Below are positions 1 through 7,355 of a stretch of DNA of 16,021 nt, one piece after another. A program made the position numbers and the translations under genes. This stretch comes from Rhodoferax sp. (GTDB lineage Bacteria > Pseudomonadota > Gammaproteobacteria > Burkholderiales > Burkholderiaceae_C), in contig JAJAZK010000132.1 in NCBI GenBank assembly GCA_026785765.1, positions 1 through 16,021 on the forward strand, read 5' to 3'. A model generated the notes under the pieces. The model had not been told where the DNA came from. It saw only the letters and a program-made list of their open reading frames with translations, and did not search any database. The first letter of the stretch is position 1; each line of letters opens with the position of its first letter.

Positions 1-10
1 CAATCAACAG

Positions 11-28
11 TGTCAACTTAAATTGACG
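11..28. promoter_or_regulatory. Probable PpsR operator upstream of aerR (one mismatch)
   Basis: TGTCAACTTAAATTGACG is the PpsR/CrtJ consensus TGT-N12-ACA with the last base changed. The arms TGTCAA and TTGACG are otherwise inverted over five bases. It ends 92 bp before the aerR start. Its first nine bases are identical to those of the operators before bchG and hemA, which argues against chance. No perfectly spaced second site is visible. Confidence 0.5.
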
Positions 29-120
29 TATTTTTATATTTACAAACTTGGGGTTTTCCCTAGGTTCACTTTGTTGAAAAAGAATAAAACTTGGGCTACT
101 GCTGCACAAAGGCGTCACCC

Positions 121-897
121 ATGCAAGCCCTTCAGTCTCCCAGCCGCCCCGGTTCACGTCGCGTCCACGGGGCTGCGGGCGTCAACTTGCGGCGCGCAGC
201 CTGGCGTGCCCAAGTGCATAGCCCGGTGGTGGGAATTGCGGCCGATGAAGTAGGCGCTCTGGCCTTGGCTTGCCTTTCGGACACGCAATCGGCGATGGCA
301 GTTGTGGATGACTGGACGAAGCGTGGTGTTGAGCTCGAAACGATCTACCTGCAAGGAATTGCTGGTGCCTGCCAGGTTTTTGGCCATTGGTGGCAGGAGG
401 ACCGGGTGGACTTTGCCAGTGTCACGTTGGCGAGTGCCACGATCCAGGCGCTGCTGTATGAGCTGAGCCCCTTGTTTCTGGAACATGCGAACGAGAACAC
501 CAATGGCTACAGCGTACTGTTACTTCGCTCCCCATCATCCCAGCACAGCATCGGCAGCTTCATGCTGGGAGAGTTTTTCAAGCGCTCAGGCTGGTCTGTC
601 TCCAATCTGGTGGTTCAAAACGAATCACAAACCCAAAGCTTGGTGCAAAGCGAGTGGTTTGACGTAGTCGGTTATTCACTTTGCAGTGATGTTTGCCTGG
701 AACTGGCGCAGTCTTTGTTCCCACATATTCGACGCCACTGTACTAACCGGGGCGTGCAAATTATGGTCGGCGGACCGCTGGTGTCGGCCAATCCTGCGAT
801 CGCCACCGAAATCGGGGCTCACCTGATCGGGGGCGATGCGCGGGAAGCACAACGGCTGGCGCTTCAGTATGTGGTGGCGCAGGGCCGTAACCGTTAA
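121..897 (+). CDS. aerR: AerR/PpaA-type cobalamin-binding transcriptional antirepressor
   Basis: Probable B12-binding partner of PpsR. In the AerR/PpaA family, light-exposed cobalamin is held by a conserved His and the protein modulates the CrtJ/PpsR repressor. About 258 aa from ATG 121, chosen because AAAGG lies 8 nt upstream; a TTG at 91 would add ten residues. Visible: a helical cap with the family pattern W-x-E-D-x-x-x-F-x-x-V-T (residues about 91-102), then a cobalamin-fold domain with QHSIG at 141-145. His142 matches in position the axial ligand His145 known in Rhodobacter capsulatus AerR. A G-G-P segment near residue 219 fits the lower loop of the fold. It sits directly upstream of ppsR, the same order as aerR-crtJ in Rhodobacter. 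The N-terminal 35 residues are basic and poorly conserved in appearance. Family call is firm; antirepressor action on this PpsR is inferred. Confidence 0.85.
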   Translation: MQALQSPSRPGSRRVHGAAGVNLRRAAWRAQVHSPVVGIAADEVGALALACLSDTQSAMAVVDDWTKRGVELETIYLQGIAGACQVFGHWWQEDRVDFASVTLASATIQALLYELSPLFLEHANENTNGYSVLLLRSPSSQHSIGSFMLGEFFKRSGWSVSNLVVQNESQTQSLVQSEWFDVVGYSLCSDVCLELAQSLFPHIRRHCTNRGVQIMVGGPLVSANPAIATEIGAHLIGGDAREAQRLALQYVVAQGRNR

Positions 898-902
898 GGA
901 GG
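896..902 (+). promoter_or_regulatory. Near-perfect Shine-Dalgarno overlapping the aerR stop codon
   Basis: AAGGAGG overlaps the last two bases of the aerR TAA stop and lies 5 nt before ATG 908 of the 38-codon ORF. It is the strongest ribosome site seen in the window, yet it lies well over 100 nt from the ppsR start, so it serves the small ORF and not ppsR directly. Confidence 0.7.
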
Positions 903-907
903 CGGCA

Positions 908-1024
908 ATGGCCACCGCTGCATCAGGCTTCGATCGCTGCGTGGGTCCGGTGTTTGCGGTAGGTCAATGGCAGCCCCGTAGCGTTGACTCGAAACCGTTA
1001 ACCTGCATTAACCTTGCTCCATGA
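908..1024 (+). CDS. 38-codon small ORF between aerR and ppsR, overlapping the ppsR start
   Basis: I do not recognise the product. The ORF starts with ATG at 908, 5 nt after AAGGAGG, and encodes 38 residues beginning MATAASGF and ending NLAP. Its TGA stop shares the ATGA overlap with the ppsR ATG at 1021. No membrane segment or known domain is visible; it has two cysteines (residues 11 and 34). ppsR itself has no recognisable Shine-Dalgarno, and in the ppsR frame stops occur just upstream, so ppsR cannot start earlier. The simplest reading is a leader ORF whose translation delivers ribosomes to ppsR (translational coupling). It could instead be a real small protein acting with PpsR or AerR, or a remnant. 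The architecture is seen directly; the function is inference. Confidence 0.5.
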   Translation: MATAASGFDRCVGPVFAVGQWQPRSVDSKPLTCINLAP

Positions 1025-2412
1025 AAATAGGAACCTTGCCCGCCGACTCCCTGGCCATACTGATCAACGTTGTCTCCGACATCGCGATCATTCTGGACGA
1101 GGAGGGGGTGGTCGAGGATGTGTCCGTTCGCAAGACCGAATTGGCGACTTTGGGGTGCCAGAGCTGGATCGGCAAACCCTGGGCTGACACCGTCAACCCA
1201 GACAGCCGAGCCAAGATACAGGACATTCTTCACCCGGACAAGCCCCAGGACGAAGTGCGCTGGCGGCACATCAACCAGACATCCGCGCAGGGTGTGGATG
1301 TGGCCGTTCAGTACGCTGTGCTCCACCTGCAGGATCGTGGGAAGTTCCTGGCTATCGGACGCGACCTGGAGGCCATTGCGGTGCTACAACGCCGACTGGT
1401 GGAGACCCAGCAGTCCATGGAGCGCGACTACCTGCGTCTGCGCCATGTTGAAACCCGTTACCGCATGCTCTTTGATACCACCGCCGAAGCGGTCATGCTG
1501 GTGGACGGCGTGACCTACCGCGTGCTGGAGGCGAATGCGGGCGCACAGGCGTTTGCCAAAGACTCCAACCGGAAACTTATCGGTCGGGACCTTCAGGAAT
1601 GCTTTGAGAGCCAGTACCGGGAGGAGATTCAATCCTTGCTGCGCATGGCCCATGCCACTGGCCGCATCGAAATGTGCCGCGCCCGGTTTGCCGGGGCTGC
1701 CAGTGATTGCACCGCCTCCGCCTCAGTGTTTCGCCAAGAGGGCGGACCGCAGTTTTTGGTGCGCCTGCTGCCCTTGGAGCCCGTGCTCAGTCCGTCGGCG
1801 TCGCGCACACAAACCTTGTTCAGTGAAGCCATTGAGCACTCGCCAGATGGTTTTGTCTTGACCGACAAGGCGGGGAAGATAAAGTCTGCCAATGCAGAGT
1901 TTCTCTCCATGCTGGGAGCCACGGCTCCATCCCAGGTCGTAGGCCAACCACTGGAAAACTGGTTGGTTCGGGGCGGCGTGGATTGGGGGGTCCTGCTGAC
2001 CAACCTGCGGTCCCAATCCATTGTGCGGGAGTTCGCCACGGAACTGCGGTCCATGGCCGGTGGTGCTATGGCAGTGGAAATATCTGCCCTGGCACTGGCC
2101 AGCGACGAGACCCACTATGCCTTTTATATCAAAGACATGGTTCGCCGACGCGCGCTGGAGACGCCCGGAACCACCGGTATGGCAGGATCGGTCGCTGAAC
2201 TGTCGCGGCTGGTGGGTCGCATGCCCATGAAAGACATCGTGGGCGAAACCATCGACATGATCGAAAAGATGTGCATCCAGTCGGCGCTGGGGCTTACCAA
2301 CAACAACCGCGCCTCGGCGGCGGAGATGCTTGGTCTGTCGCGCCAAAGTCTATATGTAAAGCTGCGCCGCTTCGGCATGGTGAGCGAGGTTGAAGTCAGC
2401 AATTTAAATTGA
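1021..2412 (+). CDS. ppsR: PpsR/CrtJ transcriptional repressor of photosynthesis genes
   Basis: 463 aa, the usual length of PpsR/CrtJ, the redox/light-responsive repressor of bch, crt and puc genes that binds TGT-N12-ACA. Layout: an N-terminal PAS-like domain (about 1-115), a helical Q-linker-like segment (about 117-147), PAS 1 (about 145-250), PAS 2 (about 262-375) and a C-terminal Fis-type helix-turn-helix (about 410-455) with NNRASAAEMLGLSRQSLY. Cys418 lies at the front of the HTH, matching the redox cysteine at about 420-424 in Rhodobacter proteins; other cysteines are at 46, 194, 219 and 230. ATG 1021 is the only reasonable start, since in-frame stops lie close upstream, but it lacks its own ribosome site and overlaps the stop of the 38-codon ORF. 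The 3' end runs into operator-like sequence before bchG. Assignment is secure. Whether it only represses or also activates, as reported for Rubrivivax PpsR, cannot be told here. Confidence 0.93.
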   Translation: MKIGTLPADSLAILINVVSDIAIILDEEGVVEDVSVRKTELATLGCQSWIGKPWADTVNPDSRAKIQDILHPDKPQDEVRWRHINQTSAQGVDVAVQYAVLHLQDRGKFLAIGRDLEAIAVLQRRLVETQQSMERDYLRLRHVETRYRMLFDTTAEAVMLVDGVTYRVLEANAGAQAFAKDSNRKLIGRDLQECFESQYREEIQSLLRMAHATGRIEMCRARFAGAASDCTASASVFRQEGGPQFLVRLLPLEPVLSPSASRTQTLFSEAIEHSPDGFVLTDKAGKIKSANAEFLSMLGATAPSQVVGQPLENWLVRGGVDWGVLLTNLRSQSIVREFATELRSMAGGAMAVEISALALASDETHYAFYIKDMVRRRALETPGTTGMAGSVAELSRLVGRMPMKDIVGETIDMIEKMCIQSALGLTNNNRASAAEMLGLSRQSLYVKLRRFGMVSEVEVSNLN

Positions 2413-2421
2413 CACTATAAG

Positions 2422-2439
2422 TGTCAACTTCTATTGACA
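2422..2439. promoter_or_regulatory. PpsR operator upstream of bchG
   Basis: TGTCAACTTCTATTGACA is a perfect TGT-N12-ACA with full six-base inverted arms, TGTCAA and TTGACA. It ends 27 bp before the bchG start. A further half-site TTGACA overlaps the ppsR stop codon (about 2409-2414), and GACACT-ATA-AGTGTC (2411-2425) makes a short inverted repeat linking the two. The position between ppsR and bchG suggests PpsR control of bchG-bchP, possibly as a roadblock to readthrough from ppsR. Confidence 0.72.
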
Positions 2440-2466
2440 ATCTGGATGGCCTGGTGAAAATGCCTT

Positions 2467-3351
2467 ATGGCCTATCCACGGTTGTCCACCGTTGCAGAAT
2501 TACTCAAGCCCATCACCTGGTTTCCTCCCATGTGGGCATTTGCCTGCGGTGCAGTTGCTTCCGGACAAAGCCTGGGAGACCATTGGTTCATCATCCTGAT
2601 GGGGCTGATCTTGACCGGGCCCTTGGTGTGTGCAAGCAGCCAGGCGGTCAATGACTGGTTTGACCGCCATGTGGACGCAATCAACGAACCCAACCGACCT
2701 ATTCCATCCGGGCGAATGCCAGGCCATTGGGGTCTTTACATCGCGATTTTCTGGAGCCTGCTCTCCCTAGCCTGGGCCTGGAGCCTGGGTGTTTGGGGAT
2801 TCTGGGCCTGCGCGCTGGCCGTGGCGCTGTCTTGGGCATACAGCGCGCCACCTCTGCGACTCAAACAAAATGGCTGGTGGGGTAACGCCGCATGCGGACT
2901 CAGTTACGAGGGCCTGGCCTGGGTCACCGGGGGCGCCGTGCTGCTCGGCGGAGCGCTGCCGGTTCAAGAGTCCCTGCTGCTAGCACTGCTGTACAGCGTG
3001 GGCGCCCACGGCATCATGACCCTGAACGATTTCAAGGCCGTTCAGGGCGACGCCCAGATGGGGGTGCGCTCCCTGCCGGTGCAACTCGGTGTGGTCAAGG
3101 CTGCCCGCGTCGCCTGCGCCTTCATGGTCATACCGCAACTGCTGGTAGCGGTCCTGTTGCTGCAATGGATGCAGCCCTTCCATGCACTTGCCGTGTTTTT
3201 GCTCTGCGTCGGGCAATTTCCCCTGATGCAACGCTTCATTGCGCAGCCGGTTGAGAAGGCCCTGATGGTGAGCGCATTTGGAGTGCCGCTATTTGTTTCC
3301 GGAATGATGGTCAGCGCGTGGTCCTTGCGCTTGATGGCTGAGCCGATTTAA
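2467..3351 (+). CDS. bchG: Bacteriochlorophyll synthase BchG (bacteriochlorophyllide a prenyltransferase)
   Basis: Attaches a geranylgeranyl (or phytyl) tail to bacteriochlorophyllide a in the cytoplasmic membrane, the last core step of bacteriochlorophyll a synthesis. 294 aa, a typical UbiA-superfamily polytopic protein with several hydrophobic helices. The first Asp-rich prenyl-diphosphate/Mg motif is at 62-83 (NDWFDRHVDAINEPNRPIPS begins it), with the BchG/ChlG signature of Asn, Glu and RPIPSGR. The second motif, DFKAVQGDAQMGVRSLPV, is at 188-205. ATG 2467 follows a weak GGTGAAAA ribosome site and gives the expected short N-terminus before the first helix. It lies 54 bp after ppsR and 35 bp before bchP, so bchG-bchP is likely one transcript. 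In many alphaproteobacterial clusters a pucC-type transporter gene lies between bchG and bchP; none is present here. Confidence 0.95.
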   Translation: MAYPRLSTVAELLKPITWFPPMWAFACGAVASGQSLGDHWFIILMGLILTGPLVCASSQAVNDWFDRHVDAINEPNRPIPSGRMPGHWGLYIAIFWSLLSLAWAWSLGVWGFWACALAVALSWAYSAPPLRLKQNGWWGNAACGLSYEGLAWVTGGAVLLGGALPVQESLLLALLYSVGAHGIMTLNDFKAVQGDAQMGVRSLPVQLGVVKAARVACAFMVIPQLLVAVLLLQWMQPFHALAVFLLCVGQFPLMQRFIAQPVEKALMVSAFGVPLFVSGMMVSAWSLRLMAEPI

Positions 3352-3386
3352 CCAAACCTTACCAATGAACTATGGGGAGTTTCACC

Positions 3387-4580
3387 ATGCTGCAATCGGA
3401 GTTTGATGTCGTCGTTGTGGGCGGCGGGCCGGCCGGTGCCACGGCGGCGAACGATCTGGCGACAGCCGGGTTTTCCGTGCTGCTGCTGGATCGCCAGGGG
3501 CGCACCAAGCCCTGTGGTGGCGCCATTCCGCCGCGCCTGATCAAAGATTTCCAGATACCCGACCATCTTTTGGTTGCCAAAGTCCGCTGCGCACGGATGG
3601 TTTCGCCCAAGAACAACCGGGTAGACATCCCCATCGACAACGGGTTTGTGGGGATGGTCAACCGCGACACGTTTGACGAATGGTTGCGTGAACGCGCAGC
3701 GCAACATGGAGCCAAACGGATTCGGGGATCGTTCGAAAAAGTCAACCGTGACGAGGACGGGGTCGCCCGCGTTCATTTCAGCGCTTCGGACACCCATGGC
3801 GACGGCGCAGCTATAAGTGTTCGTGCGCGTATGGTCATTGGCGCAGACGGCGCGCGCTCCGAAGTCGCCCGACAAAATATTGTTGGCGCAGAAAAGACAA
3901 AATACGTCTTTGCCTACCATGAAATCATCCGGGCGCCCGCGACGGCAGGCGCGCATGACCCGGACCGCTGCGACGTGTACTACCAGGGAACTATCTCGCC
4001 GGACTTTTATGGCTGGGTGTTTCCGCACGGCGACACAATCAGCGTGGGCACTGGCAGTGCCGACAAGGGCTTCTCGTTGCGCAGTTCAGTCGCCCGATTG
4101 CGCGAGGCGGCCGGGTTGGGTGCAACAGAAACCCTGCGCCGTGAAGGTGCTCCCATTCCGCTCAAGCCGCTTCCAAGGTGGGATAACGGGCGCGATGTGG
4201 TGGTGGCCGGGGATGCCGCAGGTGTTGTGGCTCCCGCGTCCGGGGAAGGGATTTATTACGCCATGGCCTGCGGGCGTATGGCCGCGGAGTCCGTAGAGCA
4301 GGCGTTGAAGACCGGTAATCCCCGTTGCCTCAAGCAGGCGCGCAAGCGCTTTCTCCGACAGCACGGTAAAGTTTTCTGGGTACTGGGCATCATGCAGTAT
4401 TTCTGGTATCAGAACGACAAGCGCCGGGAGCGGTTCGTCAAGATTTGCGAGGACAAGGATGTGCAACGCCTGACCTTCGAGGCCTATATGAACAAAGAAC
4501 TGGTGCGCCGCGATATCACCGCGCACATACGCATCTTCTTCAAGGATTTGGCCCATCTGTTTGGTCTGGCCAAAGCGTGA
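3387..4580 (+). CDS. bchP: Geranylgeranyl reductase BchP
   Basis: Reduces three double bonds of the geranylgeranyl tail (on bacteriochlorophyll or as free diphosphate) to phytyl, using NADPH and FAD. 397 aa from ATG 3387, preferred over in-frame ATG 3372 because GGGGAG (3374-3379) sits 7 nt before it and the protein then begins just ahead of the Rossmann strand. Visible: FAD-binding GGGPAG at 12-17, the family motif KPCGG at 41-45, the second dinucleotide segment GADGARS near 152-158, and GDAAG at 275-279 with PASGEGI just after, as in BchP/ChlP. It follows bchG by 35 bp and is probably cotranscribed with it. It ends convergent with bchO with 66 bp between stops; no clear terminator is seen there. 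Confidence 0.95.
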   Translation: MLQSEFDVVVVGGGPAGATAANDLATAGFSVLLLDRQGRTKPCGGAIPPRLIKDFQIPDHLLVAKVRCARMVSPKNNRVDIPIDNGFVGMVNRDTFDEWLRERAAQHGAKRIRGSFEKVNRDEDGVARVHFSASDTHGDGAAISVRARMVIGADGARSEVARQNIVGAEKTKYVFAYHEIIRAPATAGAHDPDRCDVYYQGTISPDFYGWVFPHGDTISVGTGSADKGFSLRSSVARLREAAGLGATETLRREGAPIPLKPLPRWDNGRDVVVAGDAAGVVAPASGEGIYYAMACGRMAAESVEQALKTGNPRCLKQARKRFLRQHGKVFWVLGIMQYFWYQNDKRRERFVKICEDKDVQRLTFEAYMNKELVRRDITAHIRIFFKDLAHLFGLAKA

Positions 4581-4646
4581 ACCTGGCCCTGCCCTGTCTG
4601 TTATGGGTCTCGACGACCGGGCCGCTGAACTGGGCCACGGTCGAAC

Positions 4647-5540
4647 TCAACGGCCGCTTCGGTTGACCCATTCGAGAATCAAATCGCAAGCGCCCACCGG
4701 GTCTTCTTCATGGGCCAGGTGACCCAAGCCCACAAGCGAGACGAGTTCGGCATGCGGCATGAGGGCACACGCCTGCTGTGCTAACACGCCAGGAATGGCC
4801 AGGTCGTTAGTGCCCACTTGCATGAAGACAGGGCCGCAAAGCTGCGGCAATCTCCTTGCCAGATTGTCCAGCTGCCACGATGCCATCATCCCCAGCACAC
4901 CGTTGACATGGGCCGGGGCCTCCAACAATCGCTGGTAGAGGGCAATGCCGGATTCGTCAAGTCTGGAGCCGGTTCCCTCGATCAATCTTCGCGCCATTCC
5001 CGGCCTGGCCGCCTGCCTGGATAACCATTTGGCAGACCACGGGTTCAGCGCCATCAGTTTGGCAGCGGGCGGGAACAACCAATTGGCCAGTCCCGGAAGC
5101 GGCAGCCAGGCAGGATTGAGCCCGATCACGCAAGGCGTCGGTCGCGCGAGGTTGTCCAACACCAGCTGCGCAGCAATGGCAGCGCCCGCAGAGTGGCCCA
5201 CAATGGCTGCGGGCCAGTGACCCAAGGTATCCAGCAGGTCACCGAGGCCCAAAGCGATACTCTCCAGCGACAATGCCCGGCTGCCCCGGGATGCGCTGAA
5301 TGCGTGCCCCGGCAGGTCGGGGCAAACCACAGTGAAGAGCCGCGACAATACCGGCACCAGGTCGCGCCACGAATGCGTGGACGCACCCGTCCCGTGCAGC
5401 AGTAACAGGGTCGGCCCGGTACCCGCGATTTGCACATGCCAGCGTTGCCCGGGGGTTTGCACAAAGCGACTGGTGTTGGCGTGGGGCCAGGTCGATTGGC
5501 TGGCCTCCCAGTCCAGTGATGGATAGAACGATTCCCACAT
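4647..5540 (-). CDS. bchO: BchO, alpha/beta hydrolase associated with Mg-chelatase
   Basis: Member of the BchO family of alpha/beta hydrolases encoded with bchD and bchI; its enzymatic role in Mg-protoporphyrin synthesis is not settled. 297 aa. Visible: oxyanion-hole strand LLLLHGTGAST (about 45-55), nucleophile elbow GHSAG at 115-119 with Ser117, probable acid Asp246 in GTNDL and His274 in GLGHL. The N-terminal stretch with W-P-H and S-R-F-V before the fold is typical of BchO. The ATG is 3 nt after the bchD stop, so it is the last gene of bchI-bchD-bchO and depends on that transcript. Name based on family signature plus operon position. Confidence 0.9.
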   Translation of the reverse strand: MWESFYPSLDWEASQSTWPHANTSRFVQTPGQRWHVQIAGTGPTLLLLHGTGASTHSWRDLVPVLSRLFTVVCPDLPGHAFSASRGSRALSLESIALGLGDLLDTLGHWPAAIVGHSAGAAIAAQLVLDNLARPTPCVIGLNPAWLPLPGLANWLFPPAAKLMALNPWSAKWLSRQAARPGMARRLIEGTGSRLDESGIALYQRLLEAPAHVNGVLGMMASWQLDNLARRLPQLCGPVFMQVGTNDLAIPGVLAQQACALMPHAELVSLVGLGHLAHEEDPVGACDLILEWVNRSGR

Positions 5541-5543
5541 CTT

Positions 5544-7355
5544 CTATTGGCCGCTCCGGTGCAACACGCGAAGGTCGTCCACCACCGATGCCATACGCCG
5601 CGCATCCACATACGGCATAGGGAAGTACTGCGCGCCCATCGTGGCAGCCAGTTGTTGTGCCTGGGGGTCCGGTTGCTTGGACGTGTCAATCCACAAGGAT
5701 GCGAATCCCTTGCCGCACCACTGCCCAGCCCAGGACTGCGCGTCTGCCTGTGCCTGGGCACGGCCTCCCACGCCCGACAGCGCCACATTGGCACGCCCGT
5801 CACTGAGCACCACCAGCATCGGAGTTGATCCATTGCGCTGGATAAGCCCGGCCTGCACAAGTGCCGATTGAATGCCAGAAGCCAGGGGAGTGCCACCACC
5901 TCCCGGCAGGCCGGCCAGCGCGCGTTTGGCGCGCACCAAAGACCGCGTGGGTGCCAGTAGCAGCTGTGCCTGCGTTCCGCGAAAGGCAATCACGCAGACA
6001 CTGTCACGGCGGGCATACGACTGCTCCAGCAGCAGCTCCACCGCGCCCTTGGCTTCTGCCAGCCGCTGTTGTGCCGCAGACCCCGAGGCGTCCAGAGCGA
6101 AAATCAGGCAGGTAGGGCGACGCTGCTCGAACCGCCGCACATGGAAATCTTCTGCACGGATTGCAACCCGTGCGGCGCCCGACGGGGTGGTACGCAAACG
6201 CTGTTTGGGCGCAGCTGCGCGCAGCGTTGCCAGAAGGTGCAGCCGCTTACCGCCACCGGGCTTTCCAGGGCGGGGGGCCAAGGGCCTGCCGCGCTGCGTG
6301 CTGCGCGCAGCCTGTCCGTTGCTGCCCAGCGCAGACGGGTTGCGGGGTTGCACTTTGCCCATGAGCAAGCGGTCCAGCAATTTGGGGGGCAGGCTGGCCA
6401 ACGCCGCAGCAAGCAACAACTCTTGCGGCGGTTGTCCGGCACTGCCTGCAATATCCTCTGACGGCTCCAGCTCTTTATCGGGTGGGGGCGGCTCCTGCGG
6501 GGGATCGGGCGCAGGTGGTGATTCATCAGCGCTCTCAGTCGGCGGTGGAGCGGCTTCTTGCTGCTGTGATTGGGGCATTCGCGTGGCACGCGGCCCCAGT
6601 ACCAGCCGGGCCGCGACCCCCAGGTCGTCGTCGTCCAACGCGGCGCGGCCATTCAAGGCCGCATGCACGCAGGCCAGTCGCAGCGCCGCCTGGATGGAGC
6701 GCAGGCTGTCTACGCCGAGCGCGTAGGCGATCTCGCACAGCGTATTGATTTGCTCCGGCTCCGGTTGCAGGCTCTGCAGCCTGCGCCGAACGTCCGCCAC
6801 TTCCGCGGGATCCAGCAACGCAATGGCGTCGGTGCAAGCTGCCCGGGCGACGTCGCGCAGGTCCAGCCAGAGTCCCAGGCGGTCCGCCAGCTTGGCGCAA
6901 AGGCCTGCCTCGTCTTCGTCCGACTCATCCAACGCCACCATGCCGAAGCGGCAGGCAAGCGGGCCGGACGCGTACCGCGGCAGCACCTGACCCTGGTCCT
7001 GGGCCTGGCACAACTGTGCGGCGAGCTGAGCGCCCAGGCGTTCCGCCATTGGCAGCACTACCACGCCGCCATCTGCTGCCGCCAGCAAGCCGCTCTGGTG
7101 CACGATGCGCCCCGTTTGCAGGGTGAGAGCCAAATCGATTCCTCCCAGCAAACGATCTTCGTCCACCTGGGCTGGAACTTTTTGCACATGAATACCGCTG
7201 CCGTTCAACTGCTGCAACCATGTGTCGCGCACCGGTCCATGGCCAGCGCGCAACCAGACCCCACCGAGACGGGCAGGATCCACCTGCAGCGCAAGAACTG
7301 CGAGTTGTGCATCAAGCCAGCGCGGATTGTCAGGCGCCGGCTCGGGCACGGTCAT
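5544..7355 (-). CDS. bchD: Magnesium chelatase subunit D (BchD)
   Basis: D subunit of the BchHID Mg-chelatase; it forms a double ring with BchI and couples ATP hydrolysis to Mg insertion into protoporphyrin IX by BchH. 603 aa. Domains: an N-terminal AAA+-like domain with a degenerate nucleotide loop (about 1-255), an acidic and very proline-rich linker (about 262-310, with PPP and EPPPP runs), then a C-terminal von Willebrand A / integrin-I domain with metal-site residues DASGS (422-426), Thr489 in GGGGTP and SDG (518-520). The start ATG overlaps the bchI stop (ATGA at 7352-7355), implying translational coupling and stoichiometric production with BchI. 3 nt separate it from bchO. Nothing looks broken. 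Confidence 0.95.
   Translation of the reverse strand: MTVPEPAPDNPRWLDAQLAVLALQVDPARLGGVWLRAGHGPVRDTWLQQLNGSGIHVQKVPAQVDEDRLLGGIDLALTLQTGRIVHQSGLLAAADGGVVVLPMAERLGAQLAAQLCQAQDQGQVLPRYASGPLACRFGMVALDESDEDEAGLCAKLADRLGLWLDLRDVARAACTDAIALLDPAEVADVRRRLQSLQPEPEQINTLCEIAYALGVDSLRSIQAALRLACVHAALNGRAALDDDDLGVAARLVLGPRATRMPQSQQQEAAPPPTESADESPPAPDPPQEPPPPDKELEPSEDIAGSAGQPPQELLLAAALASLPPKLLDRLLMGKVQPRNPSALGSNGQAARSTQRGRPLAPRPGKPGGGKRLHLLATLRAAAPKQRLRTTPSGAARVAIRAEDFHVRRFEQRRPTCLIFALDASGSAAQQRLAEAKGAVELLLEQSYARRDSVCVIAFRGTQAQLLLAPTRSLVRAKRALAGLPGGGGTPLASGIQSALVQAGLIQRNGSTPMLVVLSDGRANVALSGVGGRAQAQADAQSWAGQWCGKGFASLWIDTSKQPDPQAQQLAATMGAQYFPMPYVDARRMASVVDDLRVLHRSGQ

Noticed and set aside
91..120. TTG 91 as the start of aerR
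   Set aside because: ATG 121 has AAAGG at 8 nt, while TTG 91 has no good ribosome site and adds ten residues with no family character.
4581..4646. Possible terminator between convergent bchP and bchO
   Set aside because: Only loose GGCCGC-type repeats are seen, without a stable hairpin followed by T residues.
5872..6726. Long plus-strand frame of 284 codons opposite bchD
   Set aside because: Shadow of bchD on the opposite strand; low-complexity Ser/Ala/Gly/Arg product with no domain, while the bchD frame shows clear motifs.
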